From Obelidium mucronatum (Eukaryota > Chytridiomycota > Chytridiomycetes > Chytridiales > Chytriomycetaceae): a DNA stretch of 64,000 nt. Positions 44,139 through 57,155 of the stretch are shown here, piece by piece; positions within the stretch are counted from its first letter, which is position 1; the number at the start of each line of letters is the position of its first letter. The notes beneath the pieces were generated by a model, which did not search any database, was not told where the DNA came from, and was given only the letters and a program-made list of their open reading frames with translations. The translations under genes and the position numbers were made by a program. The stretch spans positions 186,001 to 250,000 of the forward strand of contig JAIVFH010000007.1 of NCBI GenBank assembly GCA_025765595.1, written 5' to 3'.

Positions 44139-44226
44139 GTCGGGGTAATGTAGCGTTTTTTAGGAAAGATGAGATGACACTTTTTGCAATACACTATTAT
44201 ATTTTTCTTGTTTTTTTGCTCTTTTT

Positions 44227-44852
44227 TCAGAGTAGTTTACCCAAGTATTCTGCTTTGGGGTATTTCTGCCTTAGTTGGGGCCATTGCACCAGGAAGCGAT
44301 CACTGAATCTATATGCAATCTTTCCAGAAAGTGAAAGCTCATTGACTCGTGTGAATGATTCGACGTAAATGATTTTAGTTCTTTTAAAGGGCTTGAATTT
44401 CGTGTTCAGTGTTTTGGAATCCGCTGCACAACTTGAATATAGATTACCCGCATCACAACCGCAATAACGCATAGCGGTATGCATGTTCCAGGTCCATTAC
44501 ATAGAATCTTTTGACTTCTCATTAGACATTCGGATCCATTTCAAACAAATACAAAACAAACCACATCAGGCCAATGGCTCCAAAACACCCGTACGCACAC
44601 AACCATAGCAATCAGACTCGCAAAAAGACTTGAAATGAGTCCCTGCCCAACTTCTCTGCTTCGCGGTATGGTTACCAGTTGGACATCTTTGCGATCATCT
44701 TGTGCTTTGGCTTTGGACAAACTGTGAGTGTCAGTGGACGCTGCTACGTAGATTCGAGGGGACAGTGAGTTTAGATCAGCAGTTTTCATCAATGAGAGCA
44801 TTTCTGAGGTGTGGCCGCCGCTGCCCAAAATAACAAGTAGAGCTTTGGACAT
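44227..44852 (-). CDS. ALG14: ALG14, membrane anchor of UDP-GlcNAc transferase
   Basis: The ATG at 44852 gives MSKALLVILGSGGHTSEML, the ALG14 glycine loop, then IPRSREVGQGLI and a hydrophobic stretch before PDV. The next exon supplies ILCNGPGTCIPLCVIAVVM, and the last one IIYVESFTRVNELSLSGKI and LVQWPQLRQKYPKA, with the stop at 44227. ALG14 recruits catalytic ALG13 to the ER to add the second GlcNAc in N-glycan precursor synthesis. It is the second N-glycan gene in this window. Its start lies 10 bp after the stop of the nitronate monooxygenase gene, on the same strand. Confidence 0.9.
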
Positions 44853-44862
44853 GATTTATTTT

Positions 44863-46081
<1,219 letters not shown>

Positions 46082-46207
46082 GTGAGGGGAACACTTCTGG
46101 AAGGTATTTTTTGTTGCACAACCACATGGGGTTTAACGGAATTAATTACTGAATAACCGAACAAGCACAAGACTTTATCTTATTTATCACGAGTATTCAC
46201 CTCTTTT

Positions 46208-48445
46208 TTAAGACGCATACACGGACAAAGCGAGGCTACCTCCACACAACTGAGACTCATCTCCTCCGCATCTCATGTTACAATTGTTGCTAGAGCTAGG
46301 TGTATATGCCCATCCATTCGATCCCCAACACTCCACAGACCACTCGACACCAAACACTTTGTATCCAGCCGCAGTCGCGAGTTGCGCACACAACGCGACA
46401 GTCATATCCTGTCGACTTGCAAGTCTGTTGGGGATCAAACGGTTCCAGGTGATATCTTCGTAACAACCGTAAAACTGGAATCCAGGAGGAGGAGTTGGGT
46501 TCGATGCAGCTGACGCGACGGAAAGCGACGATGAAGTGGAGTATACCGACAAGGCACCGCTTCCTCCACAAAGTTTGGAATTATCGCCTTGGCATCTCAT
46601 TGAGCACTGGACGCTTCCAGATGGTTGGTACCCTAGTACATTGGCCGCCCAACATTCAGAAGAGTATTCAACACCAAAAGTGTTGAAGCCAGACGCCCGG
46701 GCAAGCTGAGCGCACACTTCAATTGTCATACCTTGCGAGGTGGACAATCTGTTGACCAAAAGACGGTTCGAGTTGCTATCTTGGTAACAATTGATGTACT
46801 GGAATCCAGCTGGAGCCGAATTGGTTGGCTGAGAATCGCTGACTGGCAAGGAACCTTGATTCGTGTACACAGACAAGGCACCAGGTCCTCCACAGATTTG
46901 GTCATTGCGGCCTTGGCAGGCCATGTTGCATTGATCGGAACCAGATGGAAAGTACGCCAGTAAACTGGCGGCCCAGCACTCCGATGCGTATTCAACACCG
47001 AAAATCGTGTATCCTGCAGAAACAGCCAACTGACCACACAAACCAACAGTCATGCCTTGTTGTGCCTGCAGCTTGTTTGTTAGGAGACGGTTGAAGTTGT
47101 CATCGCGGTAGCAAGCGGCGTATCGGAATCCAGCGGGAATGTCTGGTGCTTGAGGAGCAACGGGAACGGGGTTCAGGTTGGAGTAGACAGAAATGGCACC
47201 GGAACCACCACAGAATTGGGCGCGATCGCCTTCACAGGTCATCGTACACTGAGAGCTGGTAGAAGGGTTGTATGACAATGACTTGGCTCCCCAACATTCG
47301 GTTGAATATTCGACACCAAAGACGTTGTAACCGGCAGCGGCCGCTAAGTTTCCACACAAACCAGGAGTCATTGCATAGTTACTGGTGAGACGATTAAGGA
47401 GAAGTCGGTTGTTGTTCTCATCGCGGAAACAGTTGACGTATTGGTACCCGCTTGGAATACTTGCAGCACTTGTGGGAACAGCGTTAATGGGTCCATCCGC
47501 AAAGATAGTTTCTGTTAAAGTGGGAACAACAGGTGGATCCGTGTACTTTGGCATATTTCCTGTGTATGGGGTGATTTTGATATCCCACACTTTTGCTTGG
47601 AATCCACGATGTGTTGCTGGATCACGCCAGTTGATTGGTCCATTTGACCAGATCGGATCCTGGCTGTTCCAAATACCAAAGTTCACAGAAAGTGGTGTGT
47701 TGGGGTAGTGGTAGTGATCGTATGGCAATCGACACCCTGCCCCGGCCGGTTCAAAAGTAGTCGCTCTATTCAAGACCCGCACAACGGTTCCATCCACCCA
47801 CCAAGTAATGGACTCAGGAAACCAATCGATTCGGTAAGTGTGAGTTCCACCAAGGATTGAATTATCAACAGGCCCATTCCCAACTTGCTCTGACCAGATT
47901 TCATCCAATGTCACTGGCTTTCTCACGCGTCGTCCACGATAAAACATGTTTGTCCATACGGAATGGCGTTCGTTTCCGATCCATTCAAAGTCGACTTCGT
48001 CTTTTGTTTCCTGGTTAATCAGAGTAATGTATGTAACTGCGCCTCCAACAGTGGCTTGCTGAATAGTTGCCTCCACAGTTCCGTACAGGAGGTTGTCCCA
48101 TGATGTTGCTGCAGGTTTTCGGTTTTATTTATCAGTTTGTTACATTTTGTTTCGAACTCTTTTTTTTTTCTGTATCCCTTACCAATAGCTCCGTATCCAT
48201 GGTCCAAACTGTTGAGATTCGACGGTGGAAGTAGCGTTAGGACCATCTTGTTGTCTACGTTATCAACTTTTCCACCTGATGTGAACAGCAAAATGTTGGT
48301 GTCGGAATTAAGTAATCAACAGACACATTGGCATTAACACACCGTATGAAAAACCATCCCACGGATACCCGGGATAACTAACAGGGGCAGAGAATAAAGC
48401 ATTTCCAGAACCGACAAGAAATGCCAGCGCAATGCAATCGATCAT
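46208..48445 (-). CDS. Secreted GH16 (Crh-type) enzyme with four WSC domains, copy A
   Basis: The ATG at 48445 opens a signal peptide (MIDCIALAFLVGSGNA). Two short exons lead into the GH16 domain. Its catalytic motif is DEVDFEWIGNE, the ExDxE form found in Crh-like chitin-glucan cross-linking transglycosylases, followed by HTYRIDWFPESITWWVDG. Four WSC carbohydrate-binding domains follow (first Cys near NCFRDENNNR, ACYRDDNFNR, NCYQDSNSNR, GCYEDITWNR), each with the C..(A/G)..G...FGVEY...CW pattern and a CGG ending. The stop is at 46208 and no GPI signal is visible. It acts outside the cell, on wall chitin/glucan by inference. Confidence 0.88.
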
Positions 48446-48607
48446 ATGAATTCTTCCGTTGTTTTTTCTTTTTTGACGAAAAAAATTGGAGCGGTGAGAG
48501 AGGTCCGTCGAACTTCCGCAAATTATACAGTGCCCGCGTTACATAACAAACTACCCCTCACTATTTTATTCTCACCCTGGCTTCATCTTGGCAGCCGCAA
48601 ACGTACT

Positions 48608-50846
48608 TCAAGCAGAATAAACGGACACTGCCGCACTACCTCCACACAACTGAGATGCATCTCCACCACATCTCATGTTGCAGTTATTGCTGGAGTTGGG
48701 GGTATATGCCCATCCATTCGCTCCCCAACACTCCACAGACCACTCGACACCAAACACTTTGTATCCAGCCGCAGTCGCGAGTTGCGCACACAACGCGACA
48801 GTCATATCCTGTCGACTTGCAAGTCTGTTGGGGATCAAACGGTTCCAGGTGATATCTTCGTAACAACCGTAAAACTGGAATCCAGGAGGAGCTGCTGGGT
48901 TCGATGCAGCTGACGCAACGGAAAGCGACGATGAAGTGGAGTATGTCGAGATGGCACCGGCTCCTCCGCAAAGCTTGGAATTATCGCCTTGGCATCTCAT
49001 TGAGCACTGGACGCTTCCCGATGGTTGGTACGCTAGTGCATTGGCCGCCCAACATTCAGATGAGTATTCAACACCAAAAGTGTTGTAGCCAGACGCCCGG
49101 GCAAGCTGTGCGCACACTTCAATTGTCATACCTTGCGAGGTGGACAATCTGTTGACCAAAAGACGGTTCGAGTTGCTATCTTGGTAACAATTGATGTACT
49201 GGAATCCAGTTGGCGCCGAATTGGTTGGCTGAGAATCGCTGACTGGCAATGAACCTTGATTCGTGTACACAGACAAGGCACCAGGTCCTCCACAGATTTG
49301 GTCGTTGCGACCTTGACAGGCCATGTTGCATTGATCGGAGCCAGATGGAGAGTACGCCAGTAAACTGGCAGCCCAGCACTCCGATGCGTATTCAACACCG
49401 AAAATCGTGTATCCTGCAGAAACAGCCAACTGACCACACAAACCAACAGTCATGCCTTGTTGTGCCTGCAGCTTGTTTGTTAGGAGACGGTTGAAGTTGT
49501 CATCGCGGTAGCAAGCGGCGTATCGGAATCCAGCGGGAATGTCTGGTGCTTGAGGAGCAACGGGAACGGGGTTCAGGTTGGAGTAGACAGAAATGGCACC
49601 GGAACCACCACAGAATTGGGCGCGATCGCCTTCACAGGTCATCGTACACTGAGAGCTGGTAGAAGGGTTGTATGACAATGACTTGGCTCCCCAACATTCG
49701 GTTGAATATTCAACACCAAAGACGTTGTAACCGGCAGCGGCCGCCAAGTTTCCACACAAACCAGGAGTCATGGCATAGTTACTGGTGAGACGATTAAGTA
49801 GAAGTCGGTTGTTGATGTCATCACGGAAACAGTTGACGTATTGGTATCCTGGAGGCATTTGGGAGGACGCACCATTGGTTGGAACAGCATTTGGTGGACC
49901 ATCTTCGAAAATGGTTTCTGTCAAAGCAGGAACAATCAATGGATCGGTATATTGGGGAATGCTCCCGGTGTATGGAGTGATCTTGATATCCCACACTTTT
50001 GCTTGGAAACCCTTTTGAGTGGCGGGATCGCGCCAATTGATTGGACCGTTCGACCAGATTGGACTTTGACTGTCCCAGATACCAAAGTTCACAGAGAGCG
50101 GGGTGTTGGGGTAGTGGTAGTGATCATAAGGCAAGCGGTCACCAGTATGTGCTGCTTCAAATGTCGACGCTCTATTCAACACGCGGACAACGGTTCCATC
50201 CACCCACCAAGTAATGGAATCAGGAAACCAATCAATTCGGTAAGTGTGCATTCCACCAAGGACTGAGTTGTCGACTGGACCAGTGCCAACTTGAGCAGAC
50301 CAAATTTCATCCAAAGTAACACGTCTTCTTTCGCGTCGTCCACGATAAAACATGTTTGTCCATACTGAATGGCGTTCATTTCCGATCCATTCAAAGTCGA
50401 CTTCGTCTTTTGTTTCCTGGTTAATCAGAGTAAGGTACGTGACAGCACCTCCAACTGTCGCTTGCTGAATAGTGGCCTCCACAGTTCCGTACAGGAGGTT
50501 GTCCCATGATGTTGCTTTGAAAGGAAATTGATTAATAAGAGGTGAAGAGCAAGACTAAGCATTGAAACAAAATCAAGCACCCACCAATAGCCCCGTATCC
50601 ATCGTCAAAGCGGCTAACGTCTGACGGAGGAAGAAGCGTAAAGACCATCTGGTTGTTGACATTGTCCACCTTTCCTCCTGCAAGAGTGTCAGAAAGTGAT
50701 CTGAACCAGCTTCAGTCAACTTGAAGGAAAGCCCCCTTACCGTACGAGAAACCGTCACTCGGGAATCCAGACCAACTTATTGGCGCGGAGTACAAAGCTA
50801 GTACGTGATTTGCCATAATGGCCAGCACTGCCACAGTCACCAACAT
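48608..50846 (-). CDS. Secreted GH16 (Crh-type) enzyme with four WSC domains, copy B
   Basis: The ATG at 50846 gives the signal peptide MLVTVAVLAIMANHVLA. Exon layout and architecture are the same as in copy A, including DEVDFEWIGNE and four WSC domains, ending VSVYSA at 48608. The two genes are offset by 2,400 bp over much of their length. They are almost identical across the middle WSC domains but differ more in the signal peptide, the catalytic-domain edges (RRERRRVTLDE versus RRVRKPVTLDE) and the linker before the first WSC. This is a recent tandem duplication with patchy homogenisation. Confidence 0.88.
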
Positions 50847-50966
50847 TATTTTTGAAGAAAAACGACTACCGTGTTACAAAATGTGGGAATCTTAAGTGTG
50901 GTTATTCAAACATATTTACTTCAACAACTAAATTAAATCCACAGCACAGGTATCTAGGATAAGAAG

Positions 50967-50996
50967 ATGAAAGAAAGAAAGAAAGAAAGAAAGAAT
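50967..50996. repeat. GAAA tetranucleotide repeat
   Basis: A run of about seven GAAA units lies just downstream of copy C of the DPBB-WSC genes, in the space before the GH16 copy B start. It is a simple microsatellite and non-coding. Confidence 0.85.
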
Positions 50997-51023
50997 GCGG
51001 AGCAGCACTATAGACGAGCGTGT

Positions 51024-52236
51024 CTACCACAATTGATAAACACTAATAGCATGAGGACCACCACATTTTTGACCCTTGTTTCCAGTACATTCCATCCAGC
51101 AGCTTCCGCTCACCTCGGGATAGTAAGAGTACTCGTTCGCACCAAAACATTCCTCGGCGTACTCAACTCCAAAATACTTGAACCCCTGATCACTGGCCAA
51201 TTTCGCACAATGTTCCACAGTCATCCAGCCTTTTCCAATCTGCGTTTTCACCAAGCGATTGTTGCTGTCATCTTTAAAACAACCTGCAAAGTTGTAAGAG
51301 GCAGTGGTGTAGACGTTCAAGGCACTCCAACCACCACAAGTTTGCCACTGATTCGCTTTGCAAGGATAATTGCAACCAGTGCTTGGAGCAGGAGCATACT
51401 TGTATCCCCACCCAGCCCAGCATTCGCTTCCATATTCCACTCCAAAGTATGGGTATCCCAAACTGGCAGCCTTCTGCGCACAAGAGTCCACAGAGACTCC
51501 GCCCTCTGGCCAGAGCAGATCAGGAAGAACGCGGTTCCATCTGCTGTCCTCGATGCAACCAGCCTGGCGGTAGTTGGCTGCAGCAGATGCTTCGGCCTTT
51601 GGAGCCTCAACAGGCTGGACATAGTTTTGGGCGACTTGTGCGACTTGATTTGTTTGTGCCTTTTGCTCCTCTTTTCCTGGACAGGTTGTCCACCACCAGT
51701 TTACATTGTCAGCAATTCCTTTTCCGAGGTCTCCAACCACAGCAATAAAGGCATCGTTAGAGAGATCTAAGTCTTGATAAAAGGCATTGTCTCTCATCAT
51801 GACATCTGGACAGGGATCAAAGGCATTAGTGATATTATTGACAAAAGTGCAAAAAACGCCGAACCCACCAACAACAGTCACAACCACGCTGCCAGCAGGG
51901 CCTTGGATGTTGATGCATCTGCCGCACACGCCCGAGTTGAGAGCAGCGGTCTGTTGGTTGGATCCATCTTAGACACAATTCAACCTTGCGTTCAAGCGTT
52001 TCTTACCCTGTCGCTGAGAGAGTAAACGGACACAGCGGCGAAGAGACGAGGATTGGCAGGTGGGTATCCAGACAAGCAAGCAACGATGTTTTTGATGGGG
52101 TTCCAGTCGGGCTCGTACCAAGTCATGCGTCCCTGATCAAACAAGCATGTCAGAGTTGTCTGAGGATTGCCCTTCTACTCACGGATTCGGCTGTTGCCAG
52201 GGTGGCAAAGAGGGTACAGGCAAGGATCAATAACAT
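51024..52236 (-). CDS. Secreted double-psi beta-barrel (expansin-like) protein with two WSC domains, copy C
   Basis: The ATG at 52236 starts the signal peptide MLLILACTLFATLATA. Further exons give GRMTWYEPDWNPIKNIVACL, LFAAVSVYSLSDR, SGVCGRCINIQGPAGSVVV and, after an intron, DVMMRDNAFYQDLDLSNDAF with VNWWWTTCPG. This is the pattern of a DPBB fold as in expansins and RlpA-like proteins. Two WSC domains follow (GCIEDSRWNR and GCFKDDSNNR), and it ends ISVYQLW at 51024. Likely a wall-binding or wall-loosening protein; no catalytic claim can be made. Confidence 0.8.
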
Positions 52237-52443
52237 GTTGATGCAATGGTTAAGAAAATATGTCTTGGAAAGGTGATCCTTTTTATCTTTTTTTGCAATT
52301 TGGTGGCTGGCCTCCTGAACAGTGCTAGACACGCCAGGGGGGTGCTAGAAGAGGCTTGGATCAAATTTTGGTGGCTGAAATGAGAGTGAGAGCTGACTAC
52401 TAATTAACAGCTTTAATGAGATGAGAACTGCCGTAAGAAAGGC

Positions 52444-53704
52444 TCAGACATAGTAAACAGAAATTGAGCCCCAACCACCACACAGTTGGCCATTCTGTCC
52501 AGTACAAGCGGCAACACACTGATCACTGCTCTTTGGGTAATATTCATACGCGTTTCCAGCCCAACATTCCTTCCCAGCCTCAAGACCAAACATTGAAAAT
52601 CCCCAAACCCTTGCTAACTGCGCACAGGCCTCTACTGTCATACCCACTGAGTTACCAATAAGATTCGGCAAAACGCGGGAGTTCGCATCATCTGAGAAGC
52701 AACCAGCAAATCGAAAGGATGAAGCGGTGTACACAGAAATGGCATTACCACCACCACAGATTTCCGAATTGTTTCCTTCGCAATTCATGTTGCAGCCTGT
52801 ACTTGGAGATGGGGAGTAAGCGTAGCTGTACCCAGCGAAACATTCATAGCCGTATTCTAGCCCAAAAAGTGGAAATCCTTGACTTGCTGCTAATTTTGAG
52901 CATGTTTCGATTGTCATAGAGCCACCAGACTCAGGGTACAGCTGCTTTTTAAGAATGCGACTCCAAAGACTGTCTTGCACACAACCGGAATAAGTGTATC
53001 CATTGATGGCTGGACTGCCAGTCACTTGAGCGGCATACTTTTGTGAAACCTGCTTGACAGGTTCTGCTGCAATTGGGCCGCTACCGTCGCAGGCTGTCCA
53101 CCACCATTGTACATTGTCAGCGATACCACGGTCAAGATTTCCTGCAACGGCAAGAAAAGCTCCGGTGGAAAGATCCAAATCTTGAGGATGCGCGTTTCCT
53201 CGCATCATCACATCTACCACAACACACAGTTATCAAAAAAATGTTGATAAATAAAAAGCTATGTCGTTTTGATGAGTCTCGGGCGTTTTATTACAAACCT
53301 ACAACGGTGACCATTGCGCTACCACTGTCTCCTTGAACCTGAATGCATTTACCGCACACTCCACTTTTGAGGCCACTTGTTGGATCTGATAGGGAATAAA
53401 CTGATACAGCTGCGAATAAGTTCTGGTTGACTGGTGGCTGAAGTTTGTGATTCAGATAAAACAGCGATGGCACAACAACACTAATAATAGGAGTTTACAT
53501 GAGCCTCCGAACATGCAACGACGTAGCTGATTTTACTCCAGTCACTATCATAGTAAGAGATGCGCCCCTTGTCAGTCAAAACAAACATGAGTGACTTTTA
53601 GATACGATTCCAAACAGGTCAATGACCAAAGCAAAACTCACAGAGAACGCAGCGGCTAACTGAATGAAAGAAGTGATAACAGAGACGGTAAGCATAAGAT
53701 GCAT
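52444..53704 (-). CDS. Secreted double-psi beta-barrel (expansin-like) protein with two WSC domains, copy D
   Basis: The ATG at 53704 gives the signal peptide MHLMLTVSVITSFIQLAAAF. Exons then encode GRISYYDSDWSKISYVVACS, LFAAVSVYSLSDP, SGVCGKCIQVQGDSGSAMV and DVMMRGNAHPQDLDLSTGAF with VQWWWTACDG: the same DPBB pattern as copy C. Two WSC domains (GCVQDSLWSR and GCFSDDANSR) end at 52444 with SISVYYV. It is a tandem paralogue of copy C but much more diverged from it than the two GH16 copies are from each other, so this duplication is older. Confidence 0.8.
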
Positions 53705-53847
53705 TGTGAGAATGGTCGTGACTTTGAAGATGATCACTGGTTTTTTCTGAAGTTTCAAGCCAAGCTGAGACACAGGACGTAAATTTATAAGCTTGTCTTT
53801 TTTTGGTGGCTGAATTCAAACATCATTTTCAGTAATAACATTTAATT

Positions 53848-55469
53848 TTATGGCAAAGATGTTGTACCATTATCTCCCTTCAAGTACGCAGCCGCTTCCT
53901 GCCTTAATTTTTTGATGTTTCGAATCATCAATTTGGTGTCTTGTTCGTAATACTCTCTTCCCCGCTTCCCCATTGCTTTCCTCTCCGCCAGATCCAGTTT
54001 CAGCACACGTTCAATCCCCGCACAAATATGTTCTTTCTCTGCACTCGCGGGTGAAATAAAGTAGTCCTTCATCCCTTGGTATACTTCAGGAACCGGGTCA
54101 TTAGTGATCAATTAGAACTCCATTCACTCCATCTTTCACAAACTTCATTCATTGGTGCCCAATTTGTTGTCACAACCAACGCTCCCATACTCCTCGCTTC
54201 GTTTATATAGTGTCCGTATCCTTCTTGCTGACTCGGGCAAATATGAACCCCCGATTTGTATTGGAGTTCACGAAGAAAGGTGATGTTGACTTTCGTACAT
54301 ACATGTATGTTCTTTGGTTTGTCGTCCATGTTTGGAATATCGACGCCAAAGTCTTCTGGTTTTCTGTTTCCGACGATAGTCAAATGTGGCCACTCGGGAT
54401 GCTAAGGAAAAGACGGCAGTTTTACTCAAGGTTTTTCAATGAAGACGAAGCGCAAACCTGTCTCCAACAGTCATACACCTGATCTGTTCTCTTTCGCCCT
54501 GAATGCCCATAGGAATGGAAAAAAGAATTGAAATCTTGCTTCAGTATACTTCCATCCCTTTCGAGCACAAGGGCGCCTTGTTTGTGAATAGTATCATCCA
54601 ACTTGTCTTTGCCAGTCAATAATTGCACTACATCCAGCAATGCATCGGGACTTGAATGACTCATGTATACCGCTTGTAGATTTCGAGCTTCGGTATGGTT
54701 TGCAATGTACTTTTTGTGTCGCTTCACACATGATTTTGACCTTACAAAGGATTCTGTAGGCGAACGGCAAAAGTTCCATTTCAGTCGTTTTGATTTGCTG
54801 TTCAAAAACAATTAAGAAATACAAAAGAAGCATGTCTGTCAGGTTTTTGATGCAAAAATTACCTCAAGGTTAGGCATCCAGAGTTGCCGTGCTGTTTGCA
54901 GTCCTTTAAACAGGGAATAGCGAGGATACTCTCCCCATAGGTAATATGATCTCGAGCAGACATTCAATTTCGCGGTCCAGGTATTATCATCGTGATCGGT
55001 TGTTAGTCTAGCTCCTCCGTGATAGATATATTGAGCAAAGTCACTGCAATGACCCATCGAGCGAGCATTCTGTACTCCATCATCAGCAAACATCCGTACT
55101 TAAAGATATTTGAGTGAATAAATTCACCTGATTCGTTGATATTTCGATGGGAAAGCAGTCCCCAAGATAGTTTCCGCTCAGTACAGATTTGGGGCCTTCA
55201 ATGGCATAGAAGCGAGTAATCGTTAGATCCTTGCCGTGATGACACAGCGTGAGTATATCAGGAATCGAGAAGCCAGTTCCGTTGTTTCGTGGACGATAGA
55301 CTGTTCCCAGAGTTGACAGCACTGCAAAGTCAACAAACGGATTGCGATGCACAACTGCAGCAGCCTTATCCTCCGTAGCTCTCAACGGAACTTTTCGAGG
55401 AGAAAGAAATATAATCCAAACTAGAAACAGCGAAAGAGTCGCAAATAGGAGACGTTTCTTTGGAAACAT
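53848..55469 (-). CDS. Membrane-anchored GT4-type glycosyltransferase
   Basis: The ATG at 55469 gives a short basic start and one hydrophobic anchor (LLFATLSLFLVWIIFL), a type II membrane topology. Family blocks are FVDFAVLSTLGTVY, NARSMGHCSDFAQYIYHGGA, LWMPNLE, LQAVYMSHSSPDALLD, KQDFNSFFHSYGHSGRKRTD, LTIVGNRKPEDF, the EX7E donor site in SQQEGYGHYINEARSMGALV, and a C-terminal helical part ending at 53848. The EX7E and Rossmann-like C-half fit retaining GT4-type enzymes. The substrate is unknown, probably in Golgi or ER. About six introns are needed; the border near 54110 and the one near 54420 are only approximate. Confidence 0.7.
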
Positions 55470-55528
55470 ATTTGTGGTGGTGACTTTTTTGATTGGTCAA
55501 TTGCAAGAAAACTAGAAAATACCTGGAG
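55470..55528. promoter_or_regulatory. 59-bp bidirectional spacer between two glycosyltransferase genes
   Basis: The start codons of the two divergent paralogues are separated by only 59 bp, with stretches such as TTTTTTGATTGG. Any shared or separate promoter elements must fit here or inside the genes. No TATA box is evident. Confidence 0.55.
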
Positions 55529-57155
55529 ATGATGAAGAAGCGAGACGTTGCGTTGTCTCTGGCCGCCCTTGTTTCCGTTCTTATTTTCTGGCGGCAATTC
55601 TCGTCTGGAAGGGGTCGGGCCAAGCAGCTCAGCACTGGGCCAAACGAGTTTGCCTTTGCCGGCAGAACTGCGCTATCGTTCATCAGACAGCCGCCAAACG
55701 GACAGCAAGAGTTTACAATCAGTCAGATCGTCAACTTGTGTCATTTGGGGAAGGAGTGGACCATCGACAAGAAGTCGGTCATCAGCTCATCAGCGGCACT
55801 CAATGAAACGAAAATCGATTTATCGGCCCAAAGAACTGCATATCTTGGAGATTGTAGGCCTCTTGAAATCGCCGTTCATCAAGATGCACGCTCGATGGGG
55901 CTCTGCAGTGACTATGCCCAATATATCCTGTATGCCGATGCAAGGCTGAATCCAGAATTTGACGAGGAAACGTATAAAACGAAACTGCTGCTGTGCCCAA
56001 AGACGATCCATCTGCACTTTGAAGCGGTGCGTAAAGTGTTTTTCTCAAACACCGTCTACTCATGAAAATTGGTATGTTGACTTGAATATCGGCCAGACTT
56101 AGTTTTGCGAAAGGCAACCTGAAAGCGGAACTCTTTGCTTTCAATTTTATGTTTCGTTGCTTCTATTCAGCCAACCCTCAGCAAACCATTTTTAACCTTG
56201 AATTCTTGCTATTAAACACAGGTGGGCCCCAAATATCGAACAAATCTCCAAAGATGATGTAACAGCCTTTTTAAGAACGTCTAAATACCTGTGCAAGACA
56301 AAAATCACATGCACTGCAATTGAAAAATACCTCGCTGCCAACAATCTATTGCTGTCTCAACGGAATAACGACGACGACGACGACGACGACGAAGAACACA
56401 TTAGAGTACAACAAAAGAATTCTGATTTAGAATACGCACATTTACCGGGGCAACAATTGGTGTACATGTCACATTCCAGCATCGATGTCTTGGAAGATTC
56501 GCAACAAGTCCTTGGCGCAAAACGATTTGCCGAAATCAAACAAGATTTCAATCAGTTCCTTCACGTTCAAGGGAAATCGGGTCGAAAACATACTCGAGAA
56601 ATGTACAATTGCTGGAAAGAGCACAACGATTGGCCGAAACTCACCATCATTGGAAACCAAAACAAGACGAAATATGAGACAGACTTGCCCACCATTGGAC
56701 CCATGCCTGACAACATTCAAGTCTTTACGCACCTCAACGTTGAAGAACTTCGATCTATCCAAGCCTCAATTGGGATCCATGTTTGTCCTTCGAGTCAAGA
56801 AGGATACGGCCATTACATCAACGAAGCGCGCTCTTTGGGTGCATTGGTCCTTACGACAGACTACCCGCCCATGAATGAGTTTGTGAAGGATGCGGTGTCC
56901 GGAATTCTGATTGGTCACGATCCTCCAGCGGCTGAGGAATACCAATTATTGACTCCACAATTTATATCCCCTGTTCATGTTGAACCAAAGCATATTTGCG
57001 ATGCCGTGGCGCGAGTGTTGAAGGATTTTGATGTTTCAAAACGGAGAGAGATGGGGAGGAAGGCGAGGGAGGCCTTTGAATACGACACGTATTTGATGCA
57101 AACAAATATGGTCCAGCTTAAAGAAGAAGCGTACACGCATCTCAATGGGCGTTAG
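55529..57155 (+). CDS. Membrane-anchored GT4-type glycosyltransferase, divergent paralogue
   Basis: The ATG at 55529 (MMKKRDVALSLAALVSVLIF) gives a type II anchor. Exon 1 carries LGDCRPLEIAVHQDARSMGL and CSDYAQYILYADARL and ends near 56030. The last exon, from about 56222, has WAPNIEQISKDDVTAFLRTS, CTAIEKYLAANN, an Asp7 run coded by a GAC/ACG repeat, LVYMSHSSIDVL, KQDFNQFLHVQGKSGRKHTR, LTIIGNQNKTK and the EX7E site SSQEGYGHYINEARSLGALV. It ends HLNGR at 57155. By comparison with its relatives a short exon between 56030 and 56220 may be missing from this model. Confidence 0.72.
56368..56391. repeat. ACG trinucleotide repeat coding for Asp7
   Basis: Codon-pure GAC repeat in the + strand glycosyltransferase, giving an acidic tract between the conserved blocks. 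It is absent from the paralogue at 53848-55469. Confidence 0.85.
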
